DNA from: an uncultured Erysipelotrichaceae bacterium
GTDB taxonomy: Bacteria; Bacillota_I; Bacilli_A; Erysipelotrichales; Erysipelotrichaceae
NCBI GenBank assembly: GCA_934692455.1
Contig: CAKUTY010000029.1
Span: forward strand, 1 to 12,202
Length of the DNA: 12,202 bases
Reading direction: 5' to 3'
The notes beneath the pieces are model-generated. The model did no database searches. It was not told the DNA's origin and worked only from the letters and a program-made list of their open reading frames with translations. Of this stretch, positions 5,960 through 12,202 are shown piece by piece. Position numbers and translations under genes: made by a program. Position 1 is the first letter of the stretch. Each line of letters opens with the position of its first letter.

Positions 5960-6664
5960 ATGTTGAAAGTAGAAAACTTACATATAAATTACGGCTTTAT
6001 TGAAGCCGTCAAGGGCATTGACTTTACAGTCAATGATGGTGAGATAGTTGCACTAATTGGAGCCAATGGAGCTGGTAAGACAACAACTATGCATGCCTTA
6101 AGTGGTTTAATTAAGCCAAAAAGTGGCACTATCACATTAGATAACAAGGATATCACAAGAGTTCCTGCCAATAAGATAGTATCGCTTGGTTTAATACAAG
6201 TACCAGAAGGAAGACATGTCTTTGCTTCTCAAACAGTATTAGAGAATCTAACATTGGGTGCTTATTTATGTAAAGATAAGAAATTAATAGAAGCTAATTT
6301 AAATCATGTCTTTGAATTATTCCCTCGTTTAAAAGAAAGACAAAAACAATTAGCTGGTACACTATCTGGTGGGGAACAACAGATGTTGGCAATGGGTAGG
6401 GCGCTTATGTCAAATCCTAAGGTACTTTTGTTGGATGAACCATCTATGGGTTTATCACCTTTACTTGTAAAGGAAATTTTTGCGATAATAAAGGAAATAA
6501 ATGAGAATGGCACTACTGTTTTCGTTGTTGAACAAAATGCTAAGATGGCTCTAGAAATAGCTCATAGAGCCTATGTAATGGAAACAGGTAAGATTGTCTT
6601 AAGTGGTACCGGCAAGGAACTATTAGCTTCTGATGCCGTTTCTAAAGCTTATTTAGGAGGATAA
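5960..6664 (+). CDS. livF: Branched-chain amino acid ABC transporter ATP-binding protein LivF
   Basis: A 234-residue ABC ATPase, the second nucleotide-binding subunit of the importer. Motifs: Walker A GANGAGKT (34-41), Q-loop Q80 in LIQVPEGRHVF, signature LSGGEQQ (135-141), Walker B VLLLDEP (155-161) and SMGLSP. The switch position is Gln192 in VEQNA instead of His; this is the normal state in LivF proteins, not a local defect. AGGAGA (5949-5954) inside the end of livG serves as ribosome binding site. The shorter length than LivG and the LSGGEQQ signature distinguish the two ATPases. Confidence 0.96.
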   Translation: MLKVENLHINYGFIEAVKGIDFTVNDGEIVALIGANGAGKTTTMHALSGLIKPKSGTITLDNKDITRVPANKIVSLGLIQVPEGRHVFASQTVLENLTLGAYLCKDKKLIEANLNHVFELFPRLKERQKQLAGTLSGGEQQMLAMGRALMSNPKVLLLDEPSMGLSPLLVKEIFAIIKEINENGTTVFVVEQNAKMALEIAHRAYVMETGKIVLSGTGKELLASDAVSKAYLGG

Positions 6665-6666
6665 TT

Positions 6667-7311
6667 ATGTACGTTAAAGATTGGATGACTAAAAATGTTG
6701 TTACCTTAAATCCCTTTGATTCAATTACTGATGCCTTTGATGTAATGAAGAAGGGTAATTTCCATCGTGTTCCTATTTGTAGTAATGGTAAATTAGTGGG
6801 GCTTATTACCGGATCAACACTGGCTGACTTTGCCCCATCTAAGGCAACTACCTTATCAGTTTATGAGATTAATTCATTATTAAATAAGACTTCATGTAAA
6901 GATATTATGATTACAAATGTTCATACTATTGGCCCTAATGCCTTGCTAGAAGAAGCTGCTGAAAAGATGAATGAACATAATATCACTTGTCTTCCAGTGG
7001 TTGAAGATAATGGACAAATTGTTGGTATCATTACACAAAAAGTTATCTTTGGAGCTTTCATTGATTTAATGGGTTATTATGCCAAGGGTAGTAGGGTAGT
7101 AATTGATATTGATAAGGATGAACCAGGTATCTTACAAAAACTAGGTACTGTTACAGCGCAACATAATATCAATATTACACACTTTATAGTGACAAGATAT
7201 AGTGGTTTGCAGATTGTTATTAGAACTGATGAAACAGATGATATGAAGGTTACTAATATTTTAACTTCAAATGGTTTTGTGGTAAGTGATCATAGAAGTA
7301 ATAATAATTGA
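6667..7311 (+). CDS. CBS-CBS-ACT domain protein (AcuB-like), last gene of the liv operon
   Basis: A 214-residue cytoplasmic protein with two CBS domains (~residues 1-55 and ~77-130) and a C-terminal ACT domain (~142-208). Visible markers are VKDWMTKNVVTLNP and HRVPICSNGKLVGLIT for CBS1, CKDIMITNVHTIGPNALLEE, CLPVVEDNGQIVGIIT for CBS2, and VVIDIDKDEPGILQKLGTV for ACT. CBS pairs usually bind adenine nucleotides and ACT domains usually bind amino acids. Such proteins resemble AcuB, but no acu genes are nearby. It starts two bases after livF with AGGAGG (6655-6660), so it is surely co-transcribed and possibly coupled. A role as sensor or modulator of the Liv importer or of branched-chain metabolism is inferred from position only; no enzymatic or DNA-binding domain is visible. 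Confidence 0.88.
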   Translation: MYVKDWMTKNVVTLNPFDSITDAFDVMKKGNFHRVPICSNGKLVGLITGSTLADFAPSKATTLSVYEINSLLNKTSCKDIMITNVHTIGPNALLEEAAEKMNEHNITCLPVVEDNGQIVGIITQKVIFGAFIDLMGYYAKGSRVVIDIDKDEPGILQKLGTVTAQHNINITHFIVTRYSGLQIVIRTDETDDMKVTNILTSNGFVVSDHRSNNN

Positions 7312-7336
7312 TTTTTATAAGCTTTATAGCTATAAT
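7308..7336 (+). promoter_or_regulatory. SigA-type promoter of the valS T-box leader
   Basis: TTGATT (7308-7313) and consensus TATAAT (7331-7336) are separated by exactly 17 bases. The -35 box overlaps the stop codon of the CBS-ACT gene. The predicted start near 7342 coincides with the first bases of T-box stem I. No terminator separates it from the liv operon, so read-through from liv could also feed this leader. Confidence 0.8.
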
Positions 7337-7340
7337 TTTA

Positions 7341-7547
7341 AAGACTAAGAAAAGAAGGAAGTAATTTTTCTTGAGACATATAGAGATATTCTGGAAGGTG
7401 AAAAGAATACGTTAGGAAAGATGAAAAGTAGTCTTGGAGTTTATTATCCGAAATAGTAGTAAGATGATACGTCACTCGCGTTAAGAGTTTAAGTTAAAAA
7501 GTAAGGTGGTACCGTGCAATTGCACCCTTGTATCACCTTTTTTATTT
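7341..7547 (+). promoter_or_regulatory. T-box leader of valS (tRNA-Val sensing)
   Basis: A T-box riboswitch that binds uncharged tRNA and permits read-through into valS. Stem I is closed by AAGAC (7341-7345) with GTCTT (7431-7435). A further helix can be drawn from TTTTTCTT (~7365-7372) with AGGAAAGA (~7414-7421). The apical hairpin ATTCT/AGAAT (7388-7392 with 7404-7408) presents the conserved GGTGAA loop. The likely specifier codon is GUA (Val) at 7428-7430, just before the lower stem. The stem III region contains ACTCGCGTTAAGAG (7474-7487). The 14-base T-box AAGGTGGTACCGTG (7503-7516) matches the consensus with small deviations. The specifier call is inferred from manual folding; the T-box class itself is secure. 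Confidence 0.92.
7503..7543 (+). terminator. Conditional terminator of the valS T-box
   Basis: AAGGTGGTAC (7503-7512) pairs with GTATCACCTT (7530-7539) over ten pairs including one G-U, with an inner palindrome GTGCAATTGCAC, followed by a T run (7538-7543). The 5' arm is the T-box sequence itself, so tRNA-stabilised antiterminator and terminator are mutually exclusive. Confidence 0.9.
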
Positions 7548-7562
7548 TTTGAAGGGAGAATT

Positions 7563-10142
7563 ATGTTAGAGACAAAATACGACGCAAAACAAGTTGAACA
7601 AGGCAAGTATGCAAAATGGCTAAAAGAAGGTTACTTCAAAGCAGGTGATCTTTCAAAGAAACCATACTGTATTGTTATCCCACCACCAAACGTAACTGGT
7701 AAGTTACACATTGGTCATACTTTAGATAATGCCTTACAAGATTCAATCATTCTATACAAGAGAATGAGAGGCTATGACTGCTTGTGGCTACCAGGCATGG
7801 ACCATGCAGGTATCGCAACTCAAGCTAAAGTTGATGCAAGACTTAAGGAATTAGGTATTTCTAGATATGATCTAGGTAGAGAAGGTTTCTTAAAGAAAGC
7901 TTGGGAATGGAAAGATGAATATGCAGGTTTCATCAAGGAACAATGGGCAAAGACTGGACTAAGTGTAGACTATTCAAAGGAAAGATTTACCCTAGATGAG
8001 GGTTTATCTAAGGCTGTAATTAAGGTCTTTGTAGACTACTATAAGGATGGCTTAATTTATCAAGGCAAAAGAGTAATTAACTGGGACCCTGTTGCTAAGA
8101 CTGCCTTAAGTAATATTGAAGTAGTACATAAGGATGTTAAGGGTAAGATGTATTACTTTAGATATCATCTTGTAGATAGTGATGAAACATTTGATGTTGC
8201 CACAACAAGACCTGAAACCATGTTTGGTGATGTTTGTGTTGTAGTTAATCCAAAGGATGAAAAGTTATGTCACTTAATTGGTAAAAAGTGTATCAATCCA
8301 GCTAACGGTGATATCCTTCCTATTATTGGTGATGAATATATTGAAATTGGCTTTGGTACTGGTGCTATGAAGTGTACTCCAGCTCATGACCCTAATGACT
8401 ATCAAATCGCTTTAAGACATAATCTAGAGATGCCTGTTTGTATGAATGAAGATGCTACTATGAATTCGTTGTGTGGCGAGTTTGAGGGCATGGATAGATA
8501 TGAATGTAGAGATTTAACAGTAAAAAGAATTGAAGAACAAGGTCAACTTGTTAAGATTGAAGAAATTGAACATTCTGTTGGTTTCTCTGAGCGTACTGAT
8601 ACAATGGTTGAACCTTATCTTTCTAAACAATGGTTTGTTAAGATGAAACCTTTGGCTGATGATGTCTTAAAACATCAAGAAAATGAAGACACTAAAATTA
8701 ATTTCTATCCTAAGCGTTTTGAAAAGACATTTACTGGTTGGCTAGAAGATATTGAAGACTGGTGTATTTCAAGACAATTATGGTGGGGACATAGAATTCC
8801 AGTTTATTATCATAAAGATACAGGTGAAATTTATTGTGAATATGATCCACCAAAAGATATTGAAAACTATGTTCAAGATGAAGATGTATTGGATACATGG
8901 TTCTCAAGTGCTCTATGGCCTTTCTCAACACTAGGTTGGCCAGAAAAGACTGATTTACTTGAGCGTTATTTCCCAACTGATTGTTTAGTAACAGGTTATG
9001 ATATTATTTTCTTCTGGGTAGCTAGAATGGCTGTTGCATCTCGTTACTTTATGCATGATAGACCATTTAAGGATTGTCTAATCCATGGCCTTGTAAGAGA
9101 TGATAAGGGTCGTAAGATGTCTAAGTCACTTGGTAATGGTATTGATCCAATTGATGTCATCAATAAGTATGGTTATGATTCATTGAGATTGTTCTTAACT
9201 TGTAACTCAACACCAGGTTATGATATTAACTTCTCTGTTGAAAAGATTGAAGCATCTTGGAACTTTATTAATAAGCTATGGAATGCGACAAGATTCGTAC
9301 TAATGAATATTGATGAAGACTATAAGTATTCAAAACCAGTATTAACTAATGATACTGATAATTGGATTATTTATAAGTTAAATAACATCATTGATAAGAC
9401 AACAATGAACATTGATCGTTATGAAATGGCTATCGCAGGTAATGAGCTAGAATCATTTATTTGGGATGACTTCTGTGCTTCTTATATCGAATTCACTAAG
9501 GCCGCTTTGAATAGTGATGATAAGCAGTTAAAACATAAGACATTAGATACACTAGTATATGTATTAGATGCGATTGTTAGATTACTTCATCCATTTGTAC
9601 CATTTGTTACTGAAGAACTTTACCAAGCAATTCATGGTGAAGGTGTATCAATTTGTACAGCTTTGTGGCCTGAAAAGATGGGATGTGATGAAAATAGCGC
9701 TAAACATGTTGATGTTTTACTCGAAATCATTAAGGCTAGCAGAGAACTAAGAACTGAAAACAATGTTAAGCCTTCTAAGGAATTAGAGTTACAAGTTGAG
9801 GGTTTTGACTTAAGTGATTCAGATAAGTCAATTCTACTTAGAATGACAAAACTTGTAGTTGTTGATTCTATTGATGATGAAACAATTGTAAGACCTATTT
9901 CTACTGGCAAGATTTCTTTCAAGATGTCTGAAGTAGTTAATAAGCAAGAAGAGCTTGAAAAGATTGCGAAGGAACTTTCAAGACTTGATGGTGAAATCAA
10001 GAGATCTACAAATATTCTTTCTAATGAAAAATTCTTAGCTAAGGCTCCAGAAGCTAAGGTTAATGAAGAAAAGGATAAACTTGCTAAGTATCAAGAATCT
10101 TATAAGATTTTATTAGAGAAGAAGGAAGAATTATCTAAATAG
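7563..10142 (+). CDS. valS: Valine--tRNA ligase (ValRS)
   Basis: An 859-residue class I aminoacyl-tRNA synthetase that charges tRNA-Val and proofreads threonine. Landmarks: PPPNVTGKLHIGH with HIGH at 49-52; the CP1 editing domain with TTRPET (214-219) and GTGAMKCTPAHDPNDY (265-280); WCISRQLWWGHRIP; the GRKMSKSLGNGIDP loop with KMSKS at 518-522; the helical anticodon-binding domain (~600-740); and a charged C-terminal coiled coil (~795-859) rich in E/K/L that is typical of ValRS. The start chosen is ATG 7563, preceded by AAGGGAG. An in-frame ATG at 7506 would add 19 residues but lies inside the T-box terminator and is rejected. The gene ends at TAG followed by its own terminator, so it is monocistronic and controlled by the T-box. 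Confidence 0.97.
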   Translation: MLETKYDAKQVEQGKYAKWLKEGYFKAGDLSKKPYCIVIPPPNVTGKLHIGHTLDNALQDSIILYKRMRGYDCLWLPGMDHAGIATQAKVDARLKELGISRYDLGREGFLKKAWEWKDEYAGFIKEQWAKTGLSVDYSKERFTLDEGLSKAVIKVFVDYYKDGLIYQGKRVINWDPVAKTALSNIEVVHKDVKGKMYYFRYHLVDSDETFDVATTRPETMFGDVCVVVNPKDEKLCHLIGKKCINPANGDILPIIGDEYIEIGFGTGAMKCTPAHDPNDYQIALRHNLEMPVCMNEDATMNSLCGEFEGMDRYECRDLTVKRIEEQGQLVKIEEIEHSVGFSERTDTMVEPYLSKQWFVKMKPLADDVLKHQENEDTKINFYPKRFEKTFTGWLEDIEDWCISRQLWWGHRIPVYYHKDTGEIYCEYDPPKDIENYVQDEDVLDTWFSSALWPFSTLGWPEKTDLLERYFPTDCLVTGYDIIFFWVARMAVASRYFMHDRPFKDCLIHGLVRDDKGRKMSKSLGNGIDPIDVINKYGYDSLRLFLTCNSTPGYDINFSVEKIEASWNFINKLWNATRFVLMNIDEDYKYSKPVLTNDTDNWIIYKLNNIIDKTTMNIDRYEMAIAGNELESFIWDDFCASYIEFTKAALNSDDKQLKHKTLDTLVYVLDAIVRLLHPFVPFVTEELYQAIHGEGVSICTALWPEKMGCDENSAKHVDVLLEIIKASRELRTENNVKPSKELELQVEGFDLSDSDKSILLRMTKLVVVDSIDDETIVRPISTGKISFKMSEVVNKQEELEKIAKELSRLDGEIKRSTNILSNEKFLAKAPEAKVNEEKDKLAKYQESYKILLEKKEELSK

Positions 10143-10148
10143 TTACTT

Positions 10149-10175
10149 AAACCTTGGTCATTGATCAAGGTTTTT
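10149..10175 (+). terminator. Rho-independent terminator of valS
   Basis: AACCTTGGTCA (10150-10160) pairs with TGATCAAGGTT (10162-10172) with one G-U pair, tightly looped, and ends in a run of T (10171-10175). It starts seven bases after the valS stop codon. Confidence 0.85.
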
Positions 10176-10209
10176 GTATAGAATTTATTTAAGAAAAGAG
10201 GATTGATTT

Positions 10210-10620
10210 ATGAAAAAATTTTTCAATGAGTTCAAAGATTTTGCGATGAAGGGTAATGTGCTAGATATGGCAATAGGTGTTGTCATTGGTGCCTCATTCT
10301 CATCAATTGTGTCATCTTTAGTTAATGATATATTCATGCCTTTAATTGCGGTTTTAACAGGTGATGTGCAGTTCTCGGAATTAAAGCTTGTTTTAAAGGG
10401 TACAGGTGATAATGCGGTAACTATTAATTATGGTTCTTTCATCCAAAATATAGTCAATTTCTTAATTGTTGCCTTATGCTTATTCTTAGTTGTGAAAACT
10501 ATTAATAAGTTTAAGTCTTCTTTGGTTCATGAGAAACAAAAAGAAAAGGAAGAGCCTAAGCCTAGTGATGAACTAGTTGCCTTAAATAAGATAGTAGAAT
10601 TATTAGAGGATAAGAAGTAA
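10210..10620 (+). CDS. mscL: Large-conductance mechanosensitive channel MscL
   Basis: A 136-residue membrane channel that opens on membrane stretch and releases solutes on hypo-osmotic shock. The N-terminal amphipathic helix (FFNEFKDFAMKGNVLDMAIG), TM1 (~16-44, containing GVVIGASFSSIVSSLVNDIFMP with its pore-lining small residues) and TM2 (~76-98) are clear. The extracellular loop (~50-75) is short. A charged linker (EKQKEKEEPKPSD) leads to the C-terminal cytoplasmic bundle helix (LVALNKIVELLEDKK), as in the family, which is usually 120-150 residues. AAGAGGA (10196-10202) is the ribosome binding site. It sits alone between two terminators; only a weak promoter (TTGGTC-17-TATAGA, overlapping the valS terminator) can be proposed. 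Confidence 0.96.
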   Translation: MKKFFNEFKDFAMKGNVLDMAIGVVIGASFSSIVSSLVNDIFMPLIAVLTGDVQFSELKLVLKGTGDNAVTINYGSFIQNIVNFLIVALCLFLVVKTINKFKSSLVHEKQKEKEEPKPSDELVALNKIVELLEDKK

Positions 10621-10645
10621 TAAAATGTCATATTTCTTCTTTTTA
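10613..10645 (+). terminator. Probable terminator overlapping the mscL stop codon
   Basis: AGAAGTAAT (10613-10621) and ATTTCTTCT (10632-10640) form a 9-bp stem with one mismatch around a 10-base loop, followed by TTTTA. The mscL stop codon (TAA 10618-10620) lies inside the 5' arm, so translation termination and transcript termination are physically close. The stem is AT-rich, hence moderate confidence. Confidence 0.55.
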
Positions 10646-10670
10646 TCATAAATAGTAAAATAGTATCACT

Positions 10671-11267
10671 ATGATTAATTTTGAAGATCTTGTATCTAAA
10701 AACCAAGAATTAACTTTTAAATATTTAAGAAGAAATAAGGAAAAACTAGGCTTTTACACGGAAGAAGGTTTATATAACAATCTAGCTTTATTATTTTCTG
10801 GACAATGTCGTTATACTATTAAAGTGATAGGTTTTGAAGGTACTAATGATTTTATTTCTAGATTTAGAAGAGAATTCAGTGGTTCTATACTAAAACAAAT
10901 TAAGGATATATCTGATTATATGGATATGATTAATCATATCCGTTCTACTTATAAAGGCTTATATAGAATTGATAATAGGGATTATCCGATAGATATTCTT
11001 TATGAAATATTATTAACTTGTGTAATTTTTAGAGACTATTCTTTCAGTAATGCAAATTGTATCTTTAAATTTTATGATGATAGGGCGGAATTTGTTACTG
11101 CAGGTAGCGTAGAAACATGTAGAAATCCTAAATTGTTGAATGTATTAAAAGAGTTAAAACTATACAATGATGAAAAGACTTATGAAGGTAAAGTGGAATT
11201 AGTACAAACAAACAATTCTTTTAGATTTATCCTTCCTAACTCTAATTATTTTAAGGTTGACAACTAG
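10671..11267 (+). CDS. Stand-alone degenerate C-terminal part of an AlbA_2/HATPase_c_4 family protein
   Basis: A 198-residue protein of unknown function. Its stretches match by eye the C-terminal half of the large family of putative transcriptional regulators that carry AlbA_2 followed by HATPase_c_4. Examples are LTFKYL near residue 14, EEGLYNNLALLFSGQCRYTI (31-50), REFSGSILKQ (67-76), GLYRIDNRDYP (96-106), FYDDRAEFVTAG (134-145), RNPKLL and the ending FILPNSNYF. Normal members are roughly 400-500 residues; here the N-terminal AlbA_2 domain is absent. Within the ATP-binding part, the usual E..xN..xHRDY helix reads EILLTCVIFRDY, so the metal-binding Asn is Thr116 and the His is Phe120. The GTGI motif is also missing. 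It is therefore unlikely to bind ATP. The frame is uninterrupted. No Shine-Dalgarno sequence precedes ATG 10671. It may be a decaying remnant or a repurposed domain. Confidence 0.65.
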   Translation: MINFEDLVSKNQELTFKYLRRNKEKLGFYTEEGLYNNLALLFSGQCRYTIKVIGFEGTNDFISRFRREFSGSILKQIKDISDYMDMINHIRSTYKGLYRIDNRDYPIDILYEILLTCVIFRDYSFSNANCIFKFYDDRAEFVTAGSVETCRNPKLLNVLKELKLYNDEKTYEGKVELVQTNNSFRFILPNSNYFKVDN

Positions 11268-11285
11268 AAAACTAAGTCTTATCAT
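11257..11285 (+). promoter_or_regulatory. SigA-type promoter of the thrS T-box leader
   Basis: Consensus TTGACA (11257-11262) and TATCAT (11280-11285) with exactly 17 bases between them. The -35 box lies in the last codons of the upstream gene. The predicted start near 11291 coincides with the base of T-box stem I. Confidence 0.8.
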
Positions 11286-11288
11286 TAC

Positions 11289-11476
11289 AAAGTACAAAGA
11301 TTAAGACATGATCTTATTATTGATGATATAGAGAGGCCATGGGTGGTGAAAATGGTCCTAGATAATATGATTACTACTTATGAGTTCCACTAATACTGGA
11401 CGTTACTCGCGTTAAGAGATTAAGTTAGAAAATAAGGTGGTACCGCGTTAATTTACGCCCTTGTATCACCTTTTTT
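11289..11476 (+). promoter_or_regulatory. T-box leader of thrS (tRNA-Thr sensing)
   Basis: A second T-box riboswitch. Stem I can be closed by AAGT (11290-11293) with ACTT (11376-11379). A middle helix forms from TTATTATT (~11314-11321) with GATAATA (~11361-11367). The apical hairpin has AGGCCA against TGGTCCT and presents GGTGAAA. The proposed specifier is ACU (Thr) at 11373-11375, directly before the lower stem, the same relative place as GUA in the valS leader; a second ACU follows immediately. ACTCGCGTTAAGAG (11405-11418) marks stem III. The T-box AAGGTGGTACCGCG (11434-11447) is near consensus. The 3' half is almost identical to that of the valS leader, while the specifier half is not. Confidence 0.92.
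11434..11476 (+). terminator. Conditional terminator of the thrS T-box
   Basis: AAGGTGGTAC (11434-11443) pairs with GTATCACCTT (11463-11472), with an inner GCGT/ACGC pairing, followed by six T (11471-11476). The 5' arm is shared with the tRNA-stabilised antiterminator. Confidence 0.9.
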
Positions 11477-11492
11477 ATTTTAGGAGGTTACA

Positions 11493-12202
11493 ATGATTAA
11501 CATTAAGGAAAACGAACACTTAAATACTTTGAACCACTCTTGTGCTCACTTACTAGCTCAAGCGGTGTCTCATTTATATCCAAATGCTAAGTTTTGGGTA
11601 GGTCCTGTAATTGAAGAAGGCTTCTATTATGATATCGATTTAGGAGATGATGTTATTAAGACTGAAGATCTTGAAAAGATTGAAAAGGAAATGAAGAGGA
11701 TTGCCAAGGATGGTAAGCGTATTGTAAGACATGAAATTTCTAAGGAAGAGGCTTTAGAAATGTTTAAGGATGATCCATATAAGATTGATTTGATCAATAG
11801 AATGGATGAAAATGAAACAACTATTTCATGTTATACACAAGGTGATTTTACAGATTTATGTAGAGGACCTCATGTTGATACAGTTAAGGAATTAAAGAAT
11901 TTTAAACTAATTAAGCATTCTGGCGCTTATTGGAAAAATGACGCTAAGAATAAGATGCTTCAAAGAATCTATGGTGTATGTTTCGACAATAAGGAAGACT
12001 TAGAAGCTTACTTAAAGGAATTAGAAGAGGCTAAGGAAAGAGATCATCGTAAGATTGGTAAGGATTTAGAAATCTTTATGACTTCACCTTTAGTTGGTGC
12101 TGGTATGCCATTATGGTTACCAAATGGTTCTATTGTACGTAAACAACTTGAAAACTATATTTACAAGAAGGAACAAGCACTAGGCTATGACCATGTCTAT
12201 AC
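11493..12202 (+). CDS. thrS: Threonine--tRNA ligase (ThrRS), 5' part, lacking the TGS domain
   Basis: The first 236 codons of a class II aminoacyl-tRNA synthetase that charges tRNA-Thr; the gene runs past the window end. AGGAGG (11482-11487) five bases before ATG 11493, directly behind the T-box terminator, makes this start secure. The protein enters the editing (SAD) domain almost at once: HSCAH (15-19) and CRGPH (123-127) are the His and Cys/His positions that correspond to His73/His77 and Cys182/His186 of E. coli ThrRS. The offset of 58-59 residues equals the missing N-terminal TGS domain. Mischarged-serine editing should thus be retained. The linker helix (LEAYLKELEEAKERDHRKIG) and the start of the catalytic core (VGAGMPLWLPNGSIVRKQLE) follow. 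The rest of the core and the anticodon-binding domain lie outside the window. Confidence 0.95.
   Translation, partial: MINIKENEHLNTLNHSCAHLLAQAVSHLYPNAKFWVGPVIEEGFYYDIDLGDDVIKTEDLEKIEKEMKRIAKDGKRIVRHEISKEEALEMFKDDPYKIDLINRMDENETTISCYTQGDFTDLCRGPHVDTVKELKNFKLIKHSGAYWKNDAKNKMLQRIYGVCFDNKEDLEAYLKELEEAKERDHRKIGKDLEIFMTSPLVGAGMPLWLPNGSIVRKQLENYIYKKEQALGYDHVY

Noticed and set aside
5989..6513. Minus-strand frames inside livF
   Set aside because: Antisense shadows of the Walker A and Walker B regions of the ATPase.
7506..7562. In-frame ATG that would extend ValRS by 19 residues
   Set aside because: It lies inside the T-box terminator, has no ribosome binding site, and the extension does not resemble ValRS; ATG 7563 behind AAGGGAG is the real start.
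8731..8976. Overlapping plus- and minus-strand frames inside valS
   Set aside because: Both fall within the well-conserved catalytic region of ValRS and have no features of their own.
9632..10000. 122-codon minus-strand frame inside valS
   Set aside because: Serine-rich shadow of the Asp/Glu/Lys-rich C-terminal part of ValRS; no family resemblance or start signals.
10154..10182. mscL promoter TTGGTC-17-TATAGA
   Set aside because: Both boxes are poor matches and the -35 box lies within the valS terminator stem; mentioned under mscL but not called.
1..12202. CRISPR arrays, insertion sequences, tRNA or rRNA genes
   Set aside because: No regularly spaced repeats, transposase-like frames, or tRNA/rRNA-like sequences were found on reading the window.

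Overview
The window is about 12.2 kb of AT-rich, densely packed, all-plus-strand DNA. It looks like the chromosome of a low-GC Bacillota. The lon-ysxC junction, two T-box leaders, strong AAGGAG/AGGAGG ribosome binding sites and A/T-ending codons all fit that. Erysipelotrichia-type gut or oral bacteria would be a reasonable guess, but the sequence alone does not prove the class.

Layout. (1) 1-1609: the 3' end of lon, then ysxC/engB (GTPase for ribosome assembly), then a secreted NlpC/P60-like protein. All three overlap or abut and end at a Rho-independent terminator. (2) 1653-2044: an intergenic stretch that is not empty. It holds two palindromes, a TTGACA-17-TAACAT promoter, a 34-codon reading frame with a dense Ile/Val/Leu run, and a terminator hairpin. 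(3) 2045-7311: a complete branched-chain amino acid ABC importer (livJ, livH, livM, livG, livF) followed by a CBS-CBS-ACT protein. A perfect 30-bp palindrome separates livJ from livH. (4) 7308-10175: promoter, T-box leader, valS and terminator. (5) 10210-10645: mscL with a terminator overlapping its stop codon. (6) 10671-11267: a stand-alone, degenerate C-terminal piece of the AlbA_2/HATPase_c_4 family with no visible ribosome binding site. (7) 11257-12202: promoter, second T-box leader and the 5' part of thrS, which lacks the usual N-terminal TGS domain and runs off the window.

The most interesting signal is in region 2. The 34-codon frame (1819-1923) reads 10 Leu/Ile/Val codons out of 12 (codons 17-28) and is followed by a terminator directly before a branched-chain amino acid importer. 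Three short segments can pair in mutually exclusive ways: 1869-1875 with 1928-1934, 1928-1934 with 1959-1965, and the terminator 1952-1975. The stop codon lies four bases before the second segment. This is the layout of a ribosome-mediated transcription attenuator of the ilv/leu/his type, here placed on a transporter operon. The prediction comes from reading the sequence and has not been folded or tested.

Taken together, about half the window is amino-acid supply and charging. The liv operon would respond to charged tRNA-Ile/Leu/Val through a leader peptide, and valS and thrS would respond to uncharged tRNA-Val and tRNA-Thr through T-boxes. The CBS-ACT protein at the end of the liv operon could add a ligand-sensing layer.
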